A stretch of 64,000 nt of DNA, taken from contig NZ_CP082833.1 in the NCBI RefSeq assembly GCF_021278985.1, positions 434,001-498,000 on the forward strand. The letters are read 5' to 3'. A program made the translations under genes and the position numbers. The notes under the pieces are model-generated. The model saw only the letters and a list, made by a program, of their open reading frames with translations. It did not search any database and was not told the origin of the DNA. Position 1 is the first letter of the stretch, and the number at the start of each line of letters is the position of its first letter. The DNA comes from Citrobacter rodentium NBRC 105723 = DSM 16636. Lineage in GTDB: Bacteria; Pseudomonadota; Gammaproteobacteria; Enterobacterales; Enterobacteriaceae. Of the stretch, positions 45,531 through 54,708 are shown piece after piece.

Positions 45531-46892
45531 GTGGAAAAAGACAATATTACCCTCGACCCGCGTTCTTCATTTGACAAACCGGCGCCCGCGGATATTACCG
45601 TTCCGCCCGCAGGAATGGTGCAGCGCAGCAGCCGAATAAAACGTATTCAGACTACGGCAATGATTTTGTTATTTTTCGCGGCGGTGATTAATTACCTGGA
45701 TCGCAGTTCGCTCTCGGTCGCTAATCTGACCATCCGCGAAGAGCTTGGGCTGAGCGCCACCGAGATCGGCGCGCTATTGTCCGTATTTTCACTGGCCTAT
45801 GGCATCGCGCAGCTGCCCTGCGGCCCGCTGCTGGATCGCAAAGGCCCGCGCATCATGCTCGGCCTCGGCATGTTCTTCTGGTCGCTGTTCCAGGCGCTCT
45901 CCGGCATGGTGCACAGCTTTACCCAGTTTGTGCTGGTGCGCATCGGGATGGGCATTGGCGAAGCGCCGATGAATCCGTGCGGGGTGAAGGTGATTAACGA
46001 CTGGTTCAACATTAAAGAGCGCGGGCGGCCGATGGGCTTTTTTAACGCGGCCTCGACCATTGGCGTGGCGGTAAGCCCGCCAGTGCTGGCGGCGATGATG
46101 CTGATAATGGGCTGGCGCGGCATGTTTATCACCATCGGCATACTCGGCATCTTCCTCGCCATCGGCTGGTATATGCTGTACCGCAACCGCGAACAGGTGG
46201 CGCTGACCGCCGTCGAACAGGCGTATCTGAACGCCGGCAGCGTCAATGCGCGCCGCGATCCGCTGAGCTTCGCCGAATGGCGCAGCCTGTTCCGCAACCG
46301 CACCATGTGGGGGATGATGCTGGGCTTCAGCGGCATCAACTACACCGCGTGGCTGTATCTGGCCTGGCTACCGGGATATCTGCAGACCGCCTACAGTCTG
46401 GATTTAAAAAGCACCGGGCTGATGGCGGCGATCCCGTTCCTGTTCGGTGCGGCCGGAATGCTGATCAACGGCTACGTCACCGACTGGCTGGTGACGCGCG
46501 GAATGCAGCCGATTAGGAGCCGTAAAATCTGCATTATCGCCGGAATGCTGTGCTCAGCGGCCTTTACCTTCGTGGTGCCAAACGCCACGACCTCAATGAG
46601 CGCGGTACTGCTGATCGGCATGGCGCTGTTCTGCATCCATTTTGCCGGCACCTCCTGCTGGGGCCTGATTCACGTGGCGGTCGCCTCGCGCATGACCGCC
46701 TCGGTGGGCAGCATCCAGAATTTCGCCAGCTTTATCTGCGCCTCGTTCGCGCCGATTGTTACCGGCTTTATTGTCGATACCACCCACTCTTTCCGCCTGG
46801 CGCTGATTATCTGCGGCTGCGTCACCGCGGCAGGCGCGCTGGCGTACATCCTGCTGGTCCGTCAACCGATAAGCGATCCGCGTAAGGCGTGA
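45531..46892 (+). CDS. lgoT: LgoT, L-galactonate:H+ symporter (MFS)
   Basis: This 453-residue member of the anion:cation symporter group of the MFS has 12 membrane helices. The signature NYLDRSSLSVANLTI lies at the end of helix 1 and the loop motif GPLLDRKGPR between helices 2 and 3. The start is the GTG at 45531: an AGGAG site lies 7 nt before it and the length then equals K-12 LgoT. An ATG 18 nt upstream lacks such a site. Confidence 0.92.
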   Translation: MEKDNITLDPRSSFDKPAPADITVPPAGMVQRSSRIKRIQTTAMILLFFAAVINYLDRSSLSVANLTIREELGLSATEIGALLSVFSLAYGIAQLPCGPLLDRKGPRIMLGLGMFFWSLFQALSGMVHSFTQFVLVRIGMGIGEAPMNPCGVKVINDWFNIKERGRPMGFFNAASTIGVAVSPPVLAAMMLIMGWRGMFITIGILGIFLAIGWYMLYRNREQVALTAVEQAYLNAGSVNARRDPLSFAEWRSLFRNRTMWGMMLGFSGINYTAWLYLAWLPGYLQTAYSLDLKSTGLMAAIPFLFGAAGMLINGYVTDWLVTRGMQPIRSRKICIIAGMLCSAAFTFVVPNATTSMSAVLLIGMALFCIHFAGTSCWGLIHVAVASRMTASVGSIQNFASFICASFAPIVTGFIVDTTHSFRLALIICGCVTAAGALAYILLVRQPISDPRKA

Positions 46893-46912
46893 CGCCCTGT
46901 CCGGTTGGCAAC

Positions 46913-46943
46913 TCCCTCTGGCCGGGTTATCCGACCAGAGGGA
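46913..46943. terminator. Bidirectional terminator between lgoT and tsr
   Basis: A perfect 9-bp stem (TCCCTCTGG / CCAGAGGGA) with a 13-nt loop lies in the gap between the convergent genes. Confidence 0.75.
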
Positions 46944-46950
46944 TGACCGA

Positions 46951-48615
46951 TCAGAACGTTTCCCAGTTGTCGCCGGTATCGGCAGTTACCGCTTTACGCG
47001 TCTGAACCGGCTTCGGGGCGGCTTTGACGTTCGCAACGTTACGGGCGCGCTGCTGCTCCTGCTGAATATGGAACACGGCAACGGCCTGGGTCAGGCGGCT
47101 GGCCTGCTCTTCCAGCGCGGCGGCAGCGGCGGCGGACTCCTCCACCAGCGAGGCGTTTTGCTGGGTAACGCGATCCATCTCCGCCACCGCCAGACCAACC
47201 TGGTCAATACCGCGGCTCTGCTCGTCAGAGGCAGAGGCAATCTCTCCCATGATGTCGGTTACGCGGGTTACCGCGCTGACGATCTCATCCATCGTTTCAC
47301 CCGCGCTTTCCACCAGCGTAGAGCCAGCATCCACACGGTTTACGGAGTCTTCGATCAGGCTCTTAATCTCGCGTGCCGCCTGGGCGCTGCGCTGCGCCAG
47401 ATTACGCACTTCCCCGGCAACCACCGCAAAGCCGCGGCCCTGCTCGCCGGCGCGCGCCGCTTCCACCGCCGCGTTCAGCGCCAGAATGTTGGTCTGGAAG
47501 GCAATGCCGTCGATAACGCTGATAATATCGGCAATCTTCTGCGAACTGGTGGCGATATCACGCATTGTCTCCACCACATTGTCCACCACTTTACCGCCCT
47601 TCTGCGCCGTTTCAGATGCGCTCAGCGCCAGATGGCTGGCCTGACGGGCGTTTTCGGCGTTCTGCTTCACGGTAGCGGTCAGCTGTTCCATGCTGGCGGC
47701 GGTCTCTTCCAGCGATGCGGCCTGCTGCTCGGTACGCGAGGAGAGATCGTTATTGCCCATAGCGATCTCGCTGGCGCCGCTGTAGATGGCGTTAGCGCCG
47801 TTACGCACGTCACCGACGGTGCGCACCAGTTCACCCTGCATGTGGCGCAGGCTTTCCGCCAGCTGCCCCATTTCGTTGGACCCTTCCACCTCGATACGTT
47901 TCACCAGATCGCCGCTGGCGATATGACGAATGCTGTCGATCAGACGGTTCAGCGGCGCGATCAGCGATACCTTAATGCCGAACCAGACGGCGATAATCAC
48001 CGCCAGCACTGCAATCAGTATGATCGACAGCACCCACATCGCCTGGCCGTAGGAGTGATTGTTGTCGCTTACCGCTAGCTGATACAGGTGATCGATATCC
48101 GCCTGATAGGCGTCATAATGTTTTTCAAAGCTGTCCTGATAGCTCTGGGTAGGCTGCTCAAAAAACTCATTGACCTTACCGGCGCCGACCAACTGGTTCA
48201 GCTTAGTTAGCGCATTATGGAAAGTAATATAATTGCGTTTGATCTCGGCACTCGCCGCTTCGCTCTGGCGCGGGTCGTGCGGCAGCGCTTCATAGTCGGC
48301 CCAGAACTTTTCCGCCTCTTTGAGAGATTTCGCCGCGTCATGCATCAGTTCGTCAACGGTAGGCCCGCTGCCGATATCATTCTGATCCATCATGTAACGG
48401 ATGCCCGCACGGTTAAGCGTATTTCGCGCTTGCAGCAGCGCCACCCAGCTGTCATTCAGGGTGGATTGTTGCAGGCGAATGTTTTGTAAAACGGTGAAGT
48501 TCTCGTTGTCATTTTTCAATGCACTGAAGAAAATCCCCCCGGAGGTAAGTTGTAAAAGGCCAAACAGACCCAGAACCAGTAACAAACTAGTGACAATCCT
48601 TATACGTTTTAACAT
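46951..48615 (-). CDS. tsr: Tsr, serine chemoreceptor
   Basis: This 554-residue methyl-accepting chemotaxis protein has two membrane segments (residues 8-30 and about 190-215) around a periplasmic four-helix domain. The serine-binding residues Arg64, Arg69, Arg73 and Thr156 of E. coli Tsr are present at the same numbers. A HAMP domain and the signalling tip (SVIDGIAFQTNILALNAAVE) follow. The C-terminal NWETF pentapeptide docks CheR and CheB. The start was set at MLKRIR; the frame is open upstream across the sigma-28 promoter. Confidence 0.96.
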   Translation of the reverse strand: MLKRIRIVTSLLLVLGLFGLLQLTSGGIFFSALKNDNENFTVLQNIRLQQSTLNDSWVALLQARNTLNRAGIRYMMDQNDIGSGPTVDELMHDAAKSLKEAEKFWADYEALPHDPRQSEAASAEIKRNYITFHNALTKLNQLVGAGKVNEFFEQPTQSYQDSFEKHYDAYQADIDHLYQLAVSDNNHSYGQAMWVLSIILIAVLAVIIAVWFGIKVSLIAPLNRLIDSIRHIASGDLVKRIEVEGSNEMGQLAESLRHMQGELVRTVGDVRNGANAIYSGASEIAMGNNDLSSRTEQQAASLEETAASMEQLTATVKQNAENARQASHLALSASETAQKGGKVVDNVVETMRDIATSSQKIADIISVIDGIAFQTNILALNAAVEAARAGEQGRGFAVVAGEVRNLAQRSAQAAREIKSLIEDSVNRVDAGSTLVESAGETMDEIVSAVTRVTDIMGEIASASDEQSRGIDQVGLAVAEMDRVTQQNASLVEESAAAAAALEEQASRLTQAVAVFHIQQEQQRARNVANVKAAPKPVQTRKAVTADTGDNWETF

Positions 48616-48646
48616 TTTTTCTCTTTCCGTTAGATAGATGTTCTGG

Positions 48647-48673
48647 TTTTCGGCCTGGAAAAAGAAAACTTTA
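48647..48673 (-). promoter_or_regulatory. Sigma-28 (FliA) promoter of tsr
   Basis: TAAAGTTT - 11 bp - GCCGAAAA matches the flagellar class 3 promoter consensus nearly perfectly, 32 bp upstream of the tsr ATG. Confidence 0.9.
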
Positions 48674-48721
48674 TGCAATCGCGATCGGTATCACAGGAAA
48701 CGCAACGTAACGCGATTTTTA

Positions 48722-48736
48722 TGGTACAAAGTACCA
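48722..48736 (+). promoter_or_regulatory. Palindrome upstream of the RpiR gene (operator?)
   Basis: TGGTAC-AAA-GTACCA is a perfect inverted repeat 26 bp before the RpiR-type regulator start, suitable as an autoregulatory operator. I did not find a copy in the divergent promoter at 54508-54684. Confidence 0.45.
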
Positions 48737-48761
48737 ATGATTTATAACCATGCGATCCCTT

Positions 48762-49625
48762 ATGGCCTATACCATCGATATCATCTCCTGCATTACAGAG
48801 CGCTTTATGGCGCTAACCGCCACGGAAAAACGCATTGCGCAATTCATTCTTGATGATGTGGCGACGGCGGTAGAACTGCCGATTGCCGAGCTGGCGCGTT
48901 TGACGGAAACCAGCCAGGCCTCGGTGACCCGTTTCGCCAGAGCGCTGGGCTGTAAAGATGTCAGGGAGCTGAAGGTTAAGCTGGCGCAATCCCTGGCCGT
49001 TGGGCAACGTTTTATCCTCGATGTGCCCGATCTCGATGGAGTGCAGGGAATTTACGAATCTATTATCAGCGTACTGGATACCAATCGCCGGGCGTTGCAG
49101 ACAAAATCCATCAGCCAGGCGGTAAGCTGGCTCAACCAGGCGCGGCAAATCCTCGCCATCGGCACCGGCGGCGGCTCCACCATCTGCGCGCAGGAAATCC
49201 AGTACCGGCTGTTCCGCCTCGGGTTGCCGGTAGTGAGCCAAAGCGACGCGTTGATGATGAGAATGATGTGTTCAGCGGTCGCGCCGCAGGATGTGGTTAT
49301 TGCGCTGTCGCTTGGCGGCTATACGCCTGAAATTCTTGAAAGCGCCGCGATAGCCAGACAGTATGGCGCAAAAGTGATTGCCATTACCCCGCCGGAAACG
49401 CCCCTGACCGAACAGGCCGATCTGGTGCTGCCGCTGATCGTCGAAGAGAATGACTATATCTTTAAACCCAGCCCTTCCCGTTATGCCATGCTGGCGATGG
49501 TGGATGTCCTCGCCACCGAACTGGCGATGACCAATAAAGCGCAGGCGAAAGATCGACTGCGCCGCATCAAACTGGCGTTAGACAGCCATCGCGGCGGCGA
49601 AAATCGCCAACCGCTTGGCGATTAA
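48762..49625 (+). CDS. RpiR-family transcriptional regulator of the amino-sugar-acid cluster
   Basis: This 287-residue regulator has an N-terminal HTH_6 domain (LTATEKRIAQFILDDV ... LTETSQASVTRFARALG) and a C-terminal SIS sugar-phosphate-binding domain (ILAIGTGGGSTICAQEIQ, VIALSLGGYTPEI). RpiR/HexR-type proteins bind phosphorylated intermediates such as KDPG. This one ends 4 nt into the aldolase gene, convergent with the catabolic operon, so it probably senses a KDPGal-like intermediate. A start at 48750 (four residues longer) is also possible. Confidence 0.82.
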   Translation: MAYTIDIISCITERFMALTATEKRIAQFILDDVATAVELPIAELARLTETSQASVTRFARALGCKDVRELKVKLAQSLAVGQRFILDVPDLDGVQGIYESIISVLDTNRRALQTKSISQAVSWLNQARQILAIGTGGGSTICAQEIQYRLFRLGLPVVSQSDALMMRMMCSAVAPQDVVIALSLGGYTPEILESAAIARQYGAKVIAITPPETPLTEQADLVLPLIVEENDYIFKPSPSRYAMLAMVDVLATELAMTNKAQAKDRLRRIKLALDSHRGGENRQPLGD

Positions 49626-50227
49626 TGCGCCGCCCGCCAGGCAGCCATAAAGCGTGCCGCCTGCGCCTGCGTCCGGGCGACGCTCTGCCCCGGCTGATAG
49701 AGATCGCTGCCCGTTCCCGCACCGGCGCAGCCTGCCGCCAGATAATCCGCCAGATTATCGGGGGTGACGCCCCCGACGGCCAGCACGGGTATTGCGGGCG
49801 GCAGCACCGCCTTCAGGGCCCTGATATAAGCAGGGCCAAAAGCCGCTGAAGGGAATATTTTCAGCCACTGCGCCCCCGCATCCAGCGCGGTGAAGGCTTC
49901 CGTTGCCGTTGCGCACCCCGGACAGACCACCATGCCGTAGCTTACCGCCTGGCGGATCACCGCCGGCTGAATATTCGGCGTGACGATCAGCTTCGCCCCC
50001 ATTTTCGCCAGGCTGTCCACCTGCTCAGGCCGCAGCACGGTACCGGCGCCAATCATCGCCTTTTCGCCCGCCCGCGCGATCGCCCGCGGAATACTCTCCT
50101 GCCAGTCGGGTGAATTTAACGGGATCTCGATATAGCGAAACCCCGCGGCGAGTAAAGCATCAATGTGCGCATCGACTTCCGCCGGGGTAATCCCCCGCAG
50201 AATCGCCACCAGTTTATTATCCTGCAT
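49622..50227 (-). CDS. KDPGal/KDPG aldolase (DgoA-like)
   Basis: This 201-residue class I aldolase belongs to the KDPG/KDPGal family. The catalytic glutamate is in YIEIPLNSP, the Schiff-base lysine in AQWLKIFPS, and the phosphate-binding loop is AVGGVTPDN. It is like DgoA, which splits 2-keto-3-deoxy-6-phosphogalactonate into pyruvate and glyceraldehyde 3-phosphate. It overlaps the kinase gene by 11 nt. No dgoD dehydratase or dgoT transporter accompanies it, so it does not form a standard D-galactonate operon. Confidence 0.88.
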   Translation of the reverse strand: MQDNKLVAILRGITPAEVDAHIDALLAAGFRYIEIPLNSPDWQESIPRAIARAGEKAMIGAGTVLRPEQVDSLAKMGAKLIVTPNIQPAVIRQAVSYGMVVCPGCATATEAFTALDAGAQWLKIFPSAAFGPAYIRALKAVLPPAIPVLAVGGVTPDNLADYLAAGCAGAGTGSDLYQPGQSVARTQAQAARFMAAWRAAH

Positions 50228-51092
50228 GAAGAAGACTCCTTACGCCCTGTAAAAACGCCTCATCGCCGTCACAGACGGAGACCTCGATCCCTCTGCGGGC
50301 GAAAGCCTGCCGGTAACGCTCATTCAGCGACTCGCTCCCCACCAGCGTTACCGAAGCCGGTTGCCAGAGGCGACATTGCGCCGCGACCTCTGCGCCAATC
50401 AGCAGGCCCGATAAATAATCCGCCACCGATTCCCGCGGCAGCCTGTTCAGCACCCACGCGGCGCGGGTTTCAAGCAGTTCCGGCAGCAGCGACGGCGAGC
50501 GCATCCCCTTCTCCAGACCCTGGCTAAATGCCGCCTCGTCAGGCCGCTGCGCGGGTAAACCTTTCCCCAGCAGCGAATAGCGCTGCAGCAGATGATGCAA
50601 CTCCCCGGTCATCACGGTTTCAAAATGGCTGACCTGCCCCTCCCGCACCTGCACCCATTTACAGTGGGTGCCAGGCATCACATAACACTCTGAAGGTAAG
50701 CGTTGCATCGCGCCCAGCAGCTGTGTCTCCTCACCGCGCATGACGCTACAACTCTCTGCACGCTCGACTTTCAGGCCCGGTACAATCCACACTCTGTCGC
50801 CGACCGCGCAAAGCTGCTGGCGTAAAGAGGCGAGCCGGACCGGGCAAGCAACATACGGAACAGGGTGCCATCCCGCCTCGCTGCCAATCATTCCGGCCAT
50901 CACCACCGGCACCGCTGCGTTATTGCGCCACGGCGCGATATGCTGGCTAAAAACCTCCGCCGCAGTTAATGTTCCCCATTGCGTCACCCCCATCGGCAGT
51001 TGCAGGCGATTCACGATGGTCTGATGCCGGATATGCCATGCCCGCAGATGCGTAGAGCCCCAGTCAACGGCGATATACTCATTTTGCATCAT
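50217..51092 (-). CDS. 2-Dehydro-3-deoxygalactonokinase (DgoK-like)
   Basis: This 291-residue sugar-acid kinase is of the DgoK (DUF/ASKHA-like) family. The phosphate 1 loop is IAVDWGSTHLRAW and MPGTHCKWVQV is the family's central motif. It phosphorylates 2-keto-3-deoxygalactonate at C6. The ATGA overlap with the symporter and the 11-nt overlap with the aldolase show tight co-expression. Confidence 0.88.
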   Translation of the reverse strand: MMQNEYIAVDWGSTHLRAWHIRHQTIVNRLQLPMGVTQWGTLTAAEVFSQHIAPWRNNAAVPVVMAGMIGSEAGWHPVPYVACPVRLASLRQQLCAVGDRVWIVPGLKVERAESCSVMRGEETQLLGAMQRLPSECYVMPGTHCKWVQVREGQVSHFETVMTGELHHLLQRYSLLGKGLPAQRPDEAAFSQGLEKGMRSPSLLPELLETRAAWVLNRLPRESVADYLSGLLIGAEVAAQCRLWQPASVTLVGSESLNERYRQAFARRGIEVSVCDGDEAFLQGVRSLLHAG

Positions 51093-52564
51093 GCTTTTTC
51101 CGCCTTTCCGCCGGTTACCGGGATGCTCTGGTTTTCACGCTCATGGGTAATCATCGCCAGCGCTTCTTCGCGGCTGATTTTGTTGGCTGGCGTCAGTAGC
51201 GTCACCAGCACAGCAGAGACCAGACTGCCCAGCACGGAAGGAATGCAGGGATTTCCCCAGTACGCCAGCCACGTCGGGTTAAGCAGAATCAGTAAAGAAA
51301 CCAGCATGCCGCAGACCAGCGCGGCCAGCGCCCCCTGCCAGTTAAAGCGCAGCCAGAAGCGACCGAGAATGGAACAGACAAACAGACCGGACATCAGCAT
51401 GGAGATCATTTTGGTGATATAGCTGATGATATCGTTTGAGGTCAGGGCGAATATCAGCGCCAGGCCAATGACAAAGGTCAGCATCCAACGAGACAGGGTA
51501 ATCGCCCGATGTTCCGGCGGCATTCTGCCGGTTACGATGGTGTAAACGTCGCGCATCATGATGGCGACGGCAGCAATGGCATCAGAACTGGCGGAAGACA
51601 TCGTGGCCGACAGCCCGGCAATCAGCACCACCAGGGCCAGCAGCGGCGGCAGAAAGCTGGTGGCAAACAGGAACGCGTAGTTGCTGTTCTCCAGCTCCGG
51701 GTTCATGGTATAGGCCGCCATCCCGATAATGGCAGGCAGAATAGAAAAGAACAGATACAGCACGCCGGTATAAATAAATGAGCGACGGACCGACGGAATA
51801 TCTTTACCCGAATAAATACGCTGCCGATAAGAGGGGGTCGCCAGGACGCCGACGCCGATCACCAGCGCCAGGGATAAGGCTGGCAACGCGCCCATTTTAT
51901 CGATAGCGAACAGGCTCATCGCTTTGGGGTCCATCGACTGCTCAATGGCGCTCCATCCTCCGACATGCATCACCGCGAGAACCGCCATAAGAATAAAACC
52001 AAAAAACAGAATCAGCGCCTGGATGGTATCCGTCCAGACGACTGCCGAATAGCCGCCAATAATGACGTAAATGGCAAACGCCAGCGCGATAATTAATTTC
52101 GCCAGGGTCAGATCGATTCCCGTCGCCCAGGCGAGATACATGCTCCCCCCTAAAATATGGGCGCCGAGCCAGCCAATAGAGGCAATAAATATCATCAGAC
52201 CGACAATATTTTTAATTAAGTGACTGCCGCCGGTATAATAAGAAAGTTCTTCGCTCATGGTCATAAAACGCATTTTACGCACCGGCGCAAACAGCCAGGC
52301 CACCAGCAAAATGCCAACCGCGCCGCCAAGACCATAGAGCATTCCCGCCCAGCCGTTGGTATAACCAAAGCCTACCGCGCCCATACTGGAGCCAGTCCCC
52401 ACCATCGTCGCCACGGTGGAACCCAGGGTCAGAAATAAGGGTAAAGAGCGACCGCCCAGTAAAAAATCTTCGCCGCTTTTTTGATTACGCGAGACATACC
52501 AGCCAAGCCAAATCATCGCGATGGCGTAAATAATAAAGCCGACTAAAAAGATATGACTGTTCAT
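51089..52564 (-). CDS. Sodium:solute symporter (SSS family)
   Basis: This 491-residue membrane protein has about 13 helices. It has SSS features such as GWYVSRNQKSGEDFLLGGRSLP at the start, ATMVGTGSSMGAVGFGYTNG and ATMSSASSDAIAAVA (sodium-site serines). It is the only transporter in the operon and so is the likely importer of its substrate, an organic anion. The nearest families carry sugars, amino acids and carboxylates; the substrate cannot be read from the sequence. Confidence 0.88.
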   Translation of the reverse strand: MNSHIFLVGFIIYAIAMIWLGWYVSRNQKSGEDFLLGGRSLPLFLTLGSTVATMVGTGSSMGAVGFGYTNGWAGMLYGLGGAVGILLVAWLFAPVRKMRFMTMSEELSYYTGGSHLIKNIVGLMIFIASIGWLGAHILGGSMYLAWATGIDLTLAKLIIALAFAIYVIIGGYSAVVWTDTIQALILFFGFILMAVLAVMHVGGWSAIEQSMDPKAMSLFAIDKMGALPALSLALVIGVGVLATPSYRQRIYSGKDIPSVRRSFIYTGVLYLFFSILPAIIGMAAYTMNPELENSNYAFLFATSFLPPLLALVVLIAGLSATMSSASSDAIAAVAIMMRDVYTIVTGRMPPEHRAITLSRWMLTFVIGLALIFALTSNDIISYITKMISMLMSGLFVCSILGRFWLRFNWQGALAALVCGMLVSLLILLNPTWLAYWGNPCIPSVLGSLVSAVLVTLLTPANKISREEALAMITHERENQSIPVTGGKAEKA

Positions 52565-52660
52565 AATTCACATCCTGCCAGTAGTAAAAAAAATGTAAGG
52601 GTACGAGGAGCGCTGAATGAATTCAGCGCTCAGTAATGTTCTGCTTTTTTAATTTTCTGG

Positions 52661-53053
52661 TTATCCGCGCGTCGCGCTAAAACAGGTTACATCAACTTCA
52701 ACTTTGCAATCGACGACAAGATCCGCCACGCAGCAAATTCGCGCCGGAGGATGTTCACCAAAAAATTCCCTAAAGACTTTATTGAACGACTGGAAATAGC
52801 GTGAGTCAGTCAGAATCACCTTAACGTGGACGACATCTGCGAGGGTATAACCGGCTTCGGTCATAATATCGATACAATTCTGTATCGCCAGACGCGATTG
52901 CTCAACGATTCCCCCTTCGACCACTTCGCCATTTTTCATTGGCGTCTGGCCGGAGACATACAGCCATCCCCCCGCTTCGACCGCCCTGGCAAACGGCAGA
53001 TGCTGCCCGCCGGTGCCTGTTCCACCCTCTGTACCATAACGTTTGATATGCAT
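52661..53053 (-). CDS. RidA-family enamine/imine deaminase
   Basis: This 130-residue member of the RidA/YjgF family has the conserved arginine in the segment EHPPARICCVADL and a substrate-site AVEAGGWLYVSGQTP. RidA proteins hydrolyse reactive enamine/imine products of PLP-dependent dehydratases to keto acids. Its place beside an amidohydrolase and a PLP deaminase gene fits that role. It follows the amidohydrolase by 2 nt. Confidence 0.88.
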   Translation of the reverse strand: MHIKRYGTEGGTGTGGQHLPFARAVEAGGWLYVSGQTPMKNGEVVEGGIVEQSRLAIQNCIDIMTEAGYTLADVVHVKVILTDSRYFQSFNKVFREFFGEHPPARICCVADLVVDCKVEVDVTCFSATRG

Positions 53054-53055
53054 TT

Positions 53056-54507
53056 TTACTCCTTGCCAGACTGAGGCTGGCGTCGCAGAAAACGGCCTGC
53101 GCGGCCAGTGATATGTTTGTCTTTTCCGTAACTCATCACGCCATTGACCATAACGGCGTTAATGCCTTCGGCGGGTTGTTTGGGATCGGTAAAACTGGCG
53201 GCGTCCCGCACGGCGGCCGGGTCAAACAGCACGACATCGGCGTAGTAACCCACTTTTATCAGGCCGCGTTCGGGCAGCTGAAAACGCGCAGCCGAAAGGC
53301 CGGTCATTTTGTGGATCGCGGTCGTCAGCGGAAACAATTTTTCATCCCGGCAGTAATGCCCCAGCACCCTGGGAAATGCGCCCCACAGGCGCGGGTGAGG
53401 CATGGGATCGTTGGGCAGGCCGTCAGAGCCAATCATCGTCAGCGGATAGCGCAGGACGCGTCGTACATCCTGTTCACTCATGTTGTAGTAGATCGCGCCG
53501 GCTGGCATCAATAATTTCGCCGCCTCCGGCATACTCATCCGCCACTCATCGGCGATGCGCTGCAGCTTTTTCCCCGCCTGCTCCGGATGGGGCTCAGACC
53601 AGGTAATGACGATGTCGAACTCATCCGTGACCTGCTTTAAATCCAGCGTGGAGGAGCTTGCCGAGTAGGGGTAACAGTCACAGCCAATGTCCTGCCGCTG
53701 GCGCATTTTGTCGAAGAAGGCCAGCGTTTCAACGGTACGTCCCCAGTTTTTCGCCCCGGCGCATTTATGGTGAGAAACCACAACGGGCACCTGCGCATGT
53801 CGGCCAATACGGAAGGCTTCATCCAGCGCATCCAGAATAGGCTCAAACTCTGAACGTAAGTGAGTGGTATAAAGACCGCTCTCTGCGGAAAGCTCTTCCG
53901 CCAGCGCCATCACCTCTTCCGTTGTGGATTCGAATGCCGTGGCGTAGGCAAGACCTGTACTCATCCCCAGCGCCCCCTGCTTCAGCGCCGCGCGCAAGTC
54001 CTGACGCATGGCGCTAATTTCAGCGGCGGTAGCCGGACGGAAGAGATCGTCCATATGATTATTACGCAGCGCGGTATGGCCTATCAGCGTCCCGACGTTC
54101 AGCGCGGGCTGAGCCGCTTCGACGGCGCGGGCGTAGGCGTCCACGGTCGGATAGATAAAGTGTTCCGCCTCACCCAGTAAATTCATCGGATCGGGAACAT
54201 CGCCTTTCATTTTCGCCGCCGCCGCGCTGATCCCGCAGTTACCCACGATGATGGTGGTGATCCCCTGACTGATTTTCGGCAGATATTCCGGCATACGAAT
54301 AACGTTGATATCGTCATGCGTGTGGACGTCGATGAAACCCGGCGCCAGCACCTGACCCTCGCCATCGATCGTCCGGTCTGCCTCAGCGTTAATCGACGGA
54401 GCGATCTCAACAATTCTGTCGCCTGTAATCGCAACATCACCGCGATACTGAGGCCCCCCGCTGCCATCAATTACCGTCACATTTTTGAATAGCCAGTCAA
54501 CCTTCAT
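53056..54507 (-). CDS. D-aminoacylase/N-acyl-D-amino-acid deacylase family amidohydrolase
   Basis: This 483-residue amidohydrolase is of the D-aminoacylase group. The HxH metal motif is in GFIDVHTHDD, further histidines in TTHLRSEFEP and VVSHHKCAG, the catalytic aspartate in MIGSDGLPNDPMPHPRLWG, and YADVVLFDP is the usual C-terminal beta-sandwich return. Family members remove acyl groups from N-acyl-D-amino acids, and 2-acetamido-2-deoxy-aldonic acids have that same N-acyl-D-alpha-amino acid head. It is the first gene of the operon. Confidence 0.88.
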   Translation of the reverse strand: MKVDWLFKNVTVIDGSGGPQYRGDVAITGDRIVEIAPSINAEADRTIDGEGQVLAPGFIDVHTHDDINVIRMPEYLPKISQGITTIIVGNCGISAAAAKMKGDVPDPMNLLGEAEHFIYPTVDAYARAVEAAQPALNVGTLIGHTALRNNHMDDLFRPATAAEISAMRQDLRAALKQGALGMSTGLAYATAFESTTEEVMALAEELSAESGLYTTHLRSEFEPILDALDEAFRIGRHAQVPVVVSHHKCAGAKNWGRTVETLAFFDKMRQRQDIGCDCYPYSASSSTLDLKQVTDEFDIVITWSEPHPEQAGKKLQRIADEWRMSMPEAAKLLMPAGAIYYNMSEQDVRRVLRYPLTMIGSDGLPNDPMPHPRLWGAFPRVLGHYCRDEKLFPLTTAIHKMTGLSAARFQLPERGLIKVGYYADVVLFDPAAVRDAASFTDPKQPAEGINAVMVNGVMSYGKDKHITGRAGRFLRRQPQSGKE

Positions 54508-54684
54508 TTCTCATTGCTCCCTTTCTGCTATGGCAACAAGTAAACCATTTACAGACGAGCAAAACAGTGGAAAACTACGCAAAATCCATATAAATTTATG
54601 ATACTTTTATTCATAAAGATGAAAATAAAATATAATAATCATTATTTTTCAATAAATTAAAAATGATACCCATACCCTCACAAC
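54508..54684. promoter_or_regulatory. Divergent promoter region with palindrome
   Basis: This 177-bp AT-rich gap lies between the divergent amidohydrolase and PLP-enzyme genes. A perfect inverted repeat TTTATGA-N9-TCATAAA at 54595-54617 is a candidate operator for the RpiR regulator. Confidence 0.5.
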
Positions 54685-54708
54685 GTGAAAACCAAAAAGG
54701 TTAATGTT

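Noticed and set aside
47068..48078. 336-codon frame antisense to tsr
   Set aside because: Composition artefact of the tsr coding sequence; no ribosome-binding site or recognisable domain.
49622..51092. Standard D-galactonate (dgo) operon
   Set aside because: No dgoD dehydratase, dgoT transporter or dgoR regulator; the neighbours are an N-acyl-D-amino acid deacylase, RidA and a PLP deaminase.
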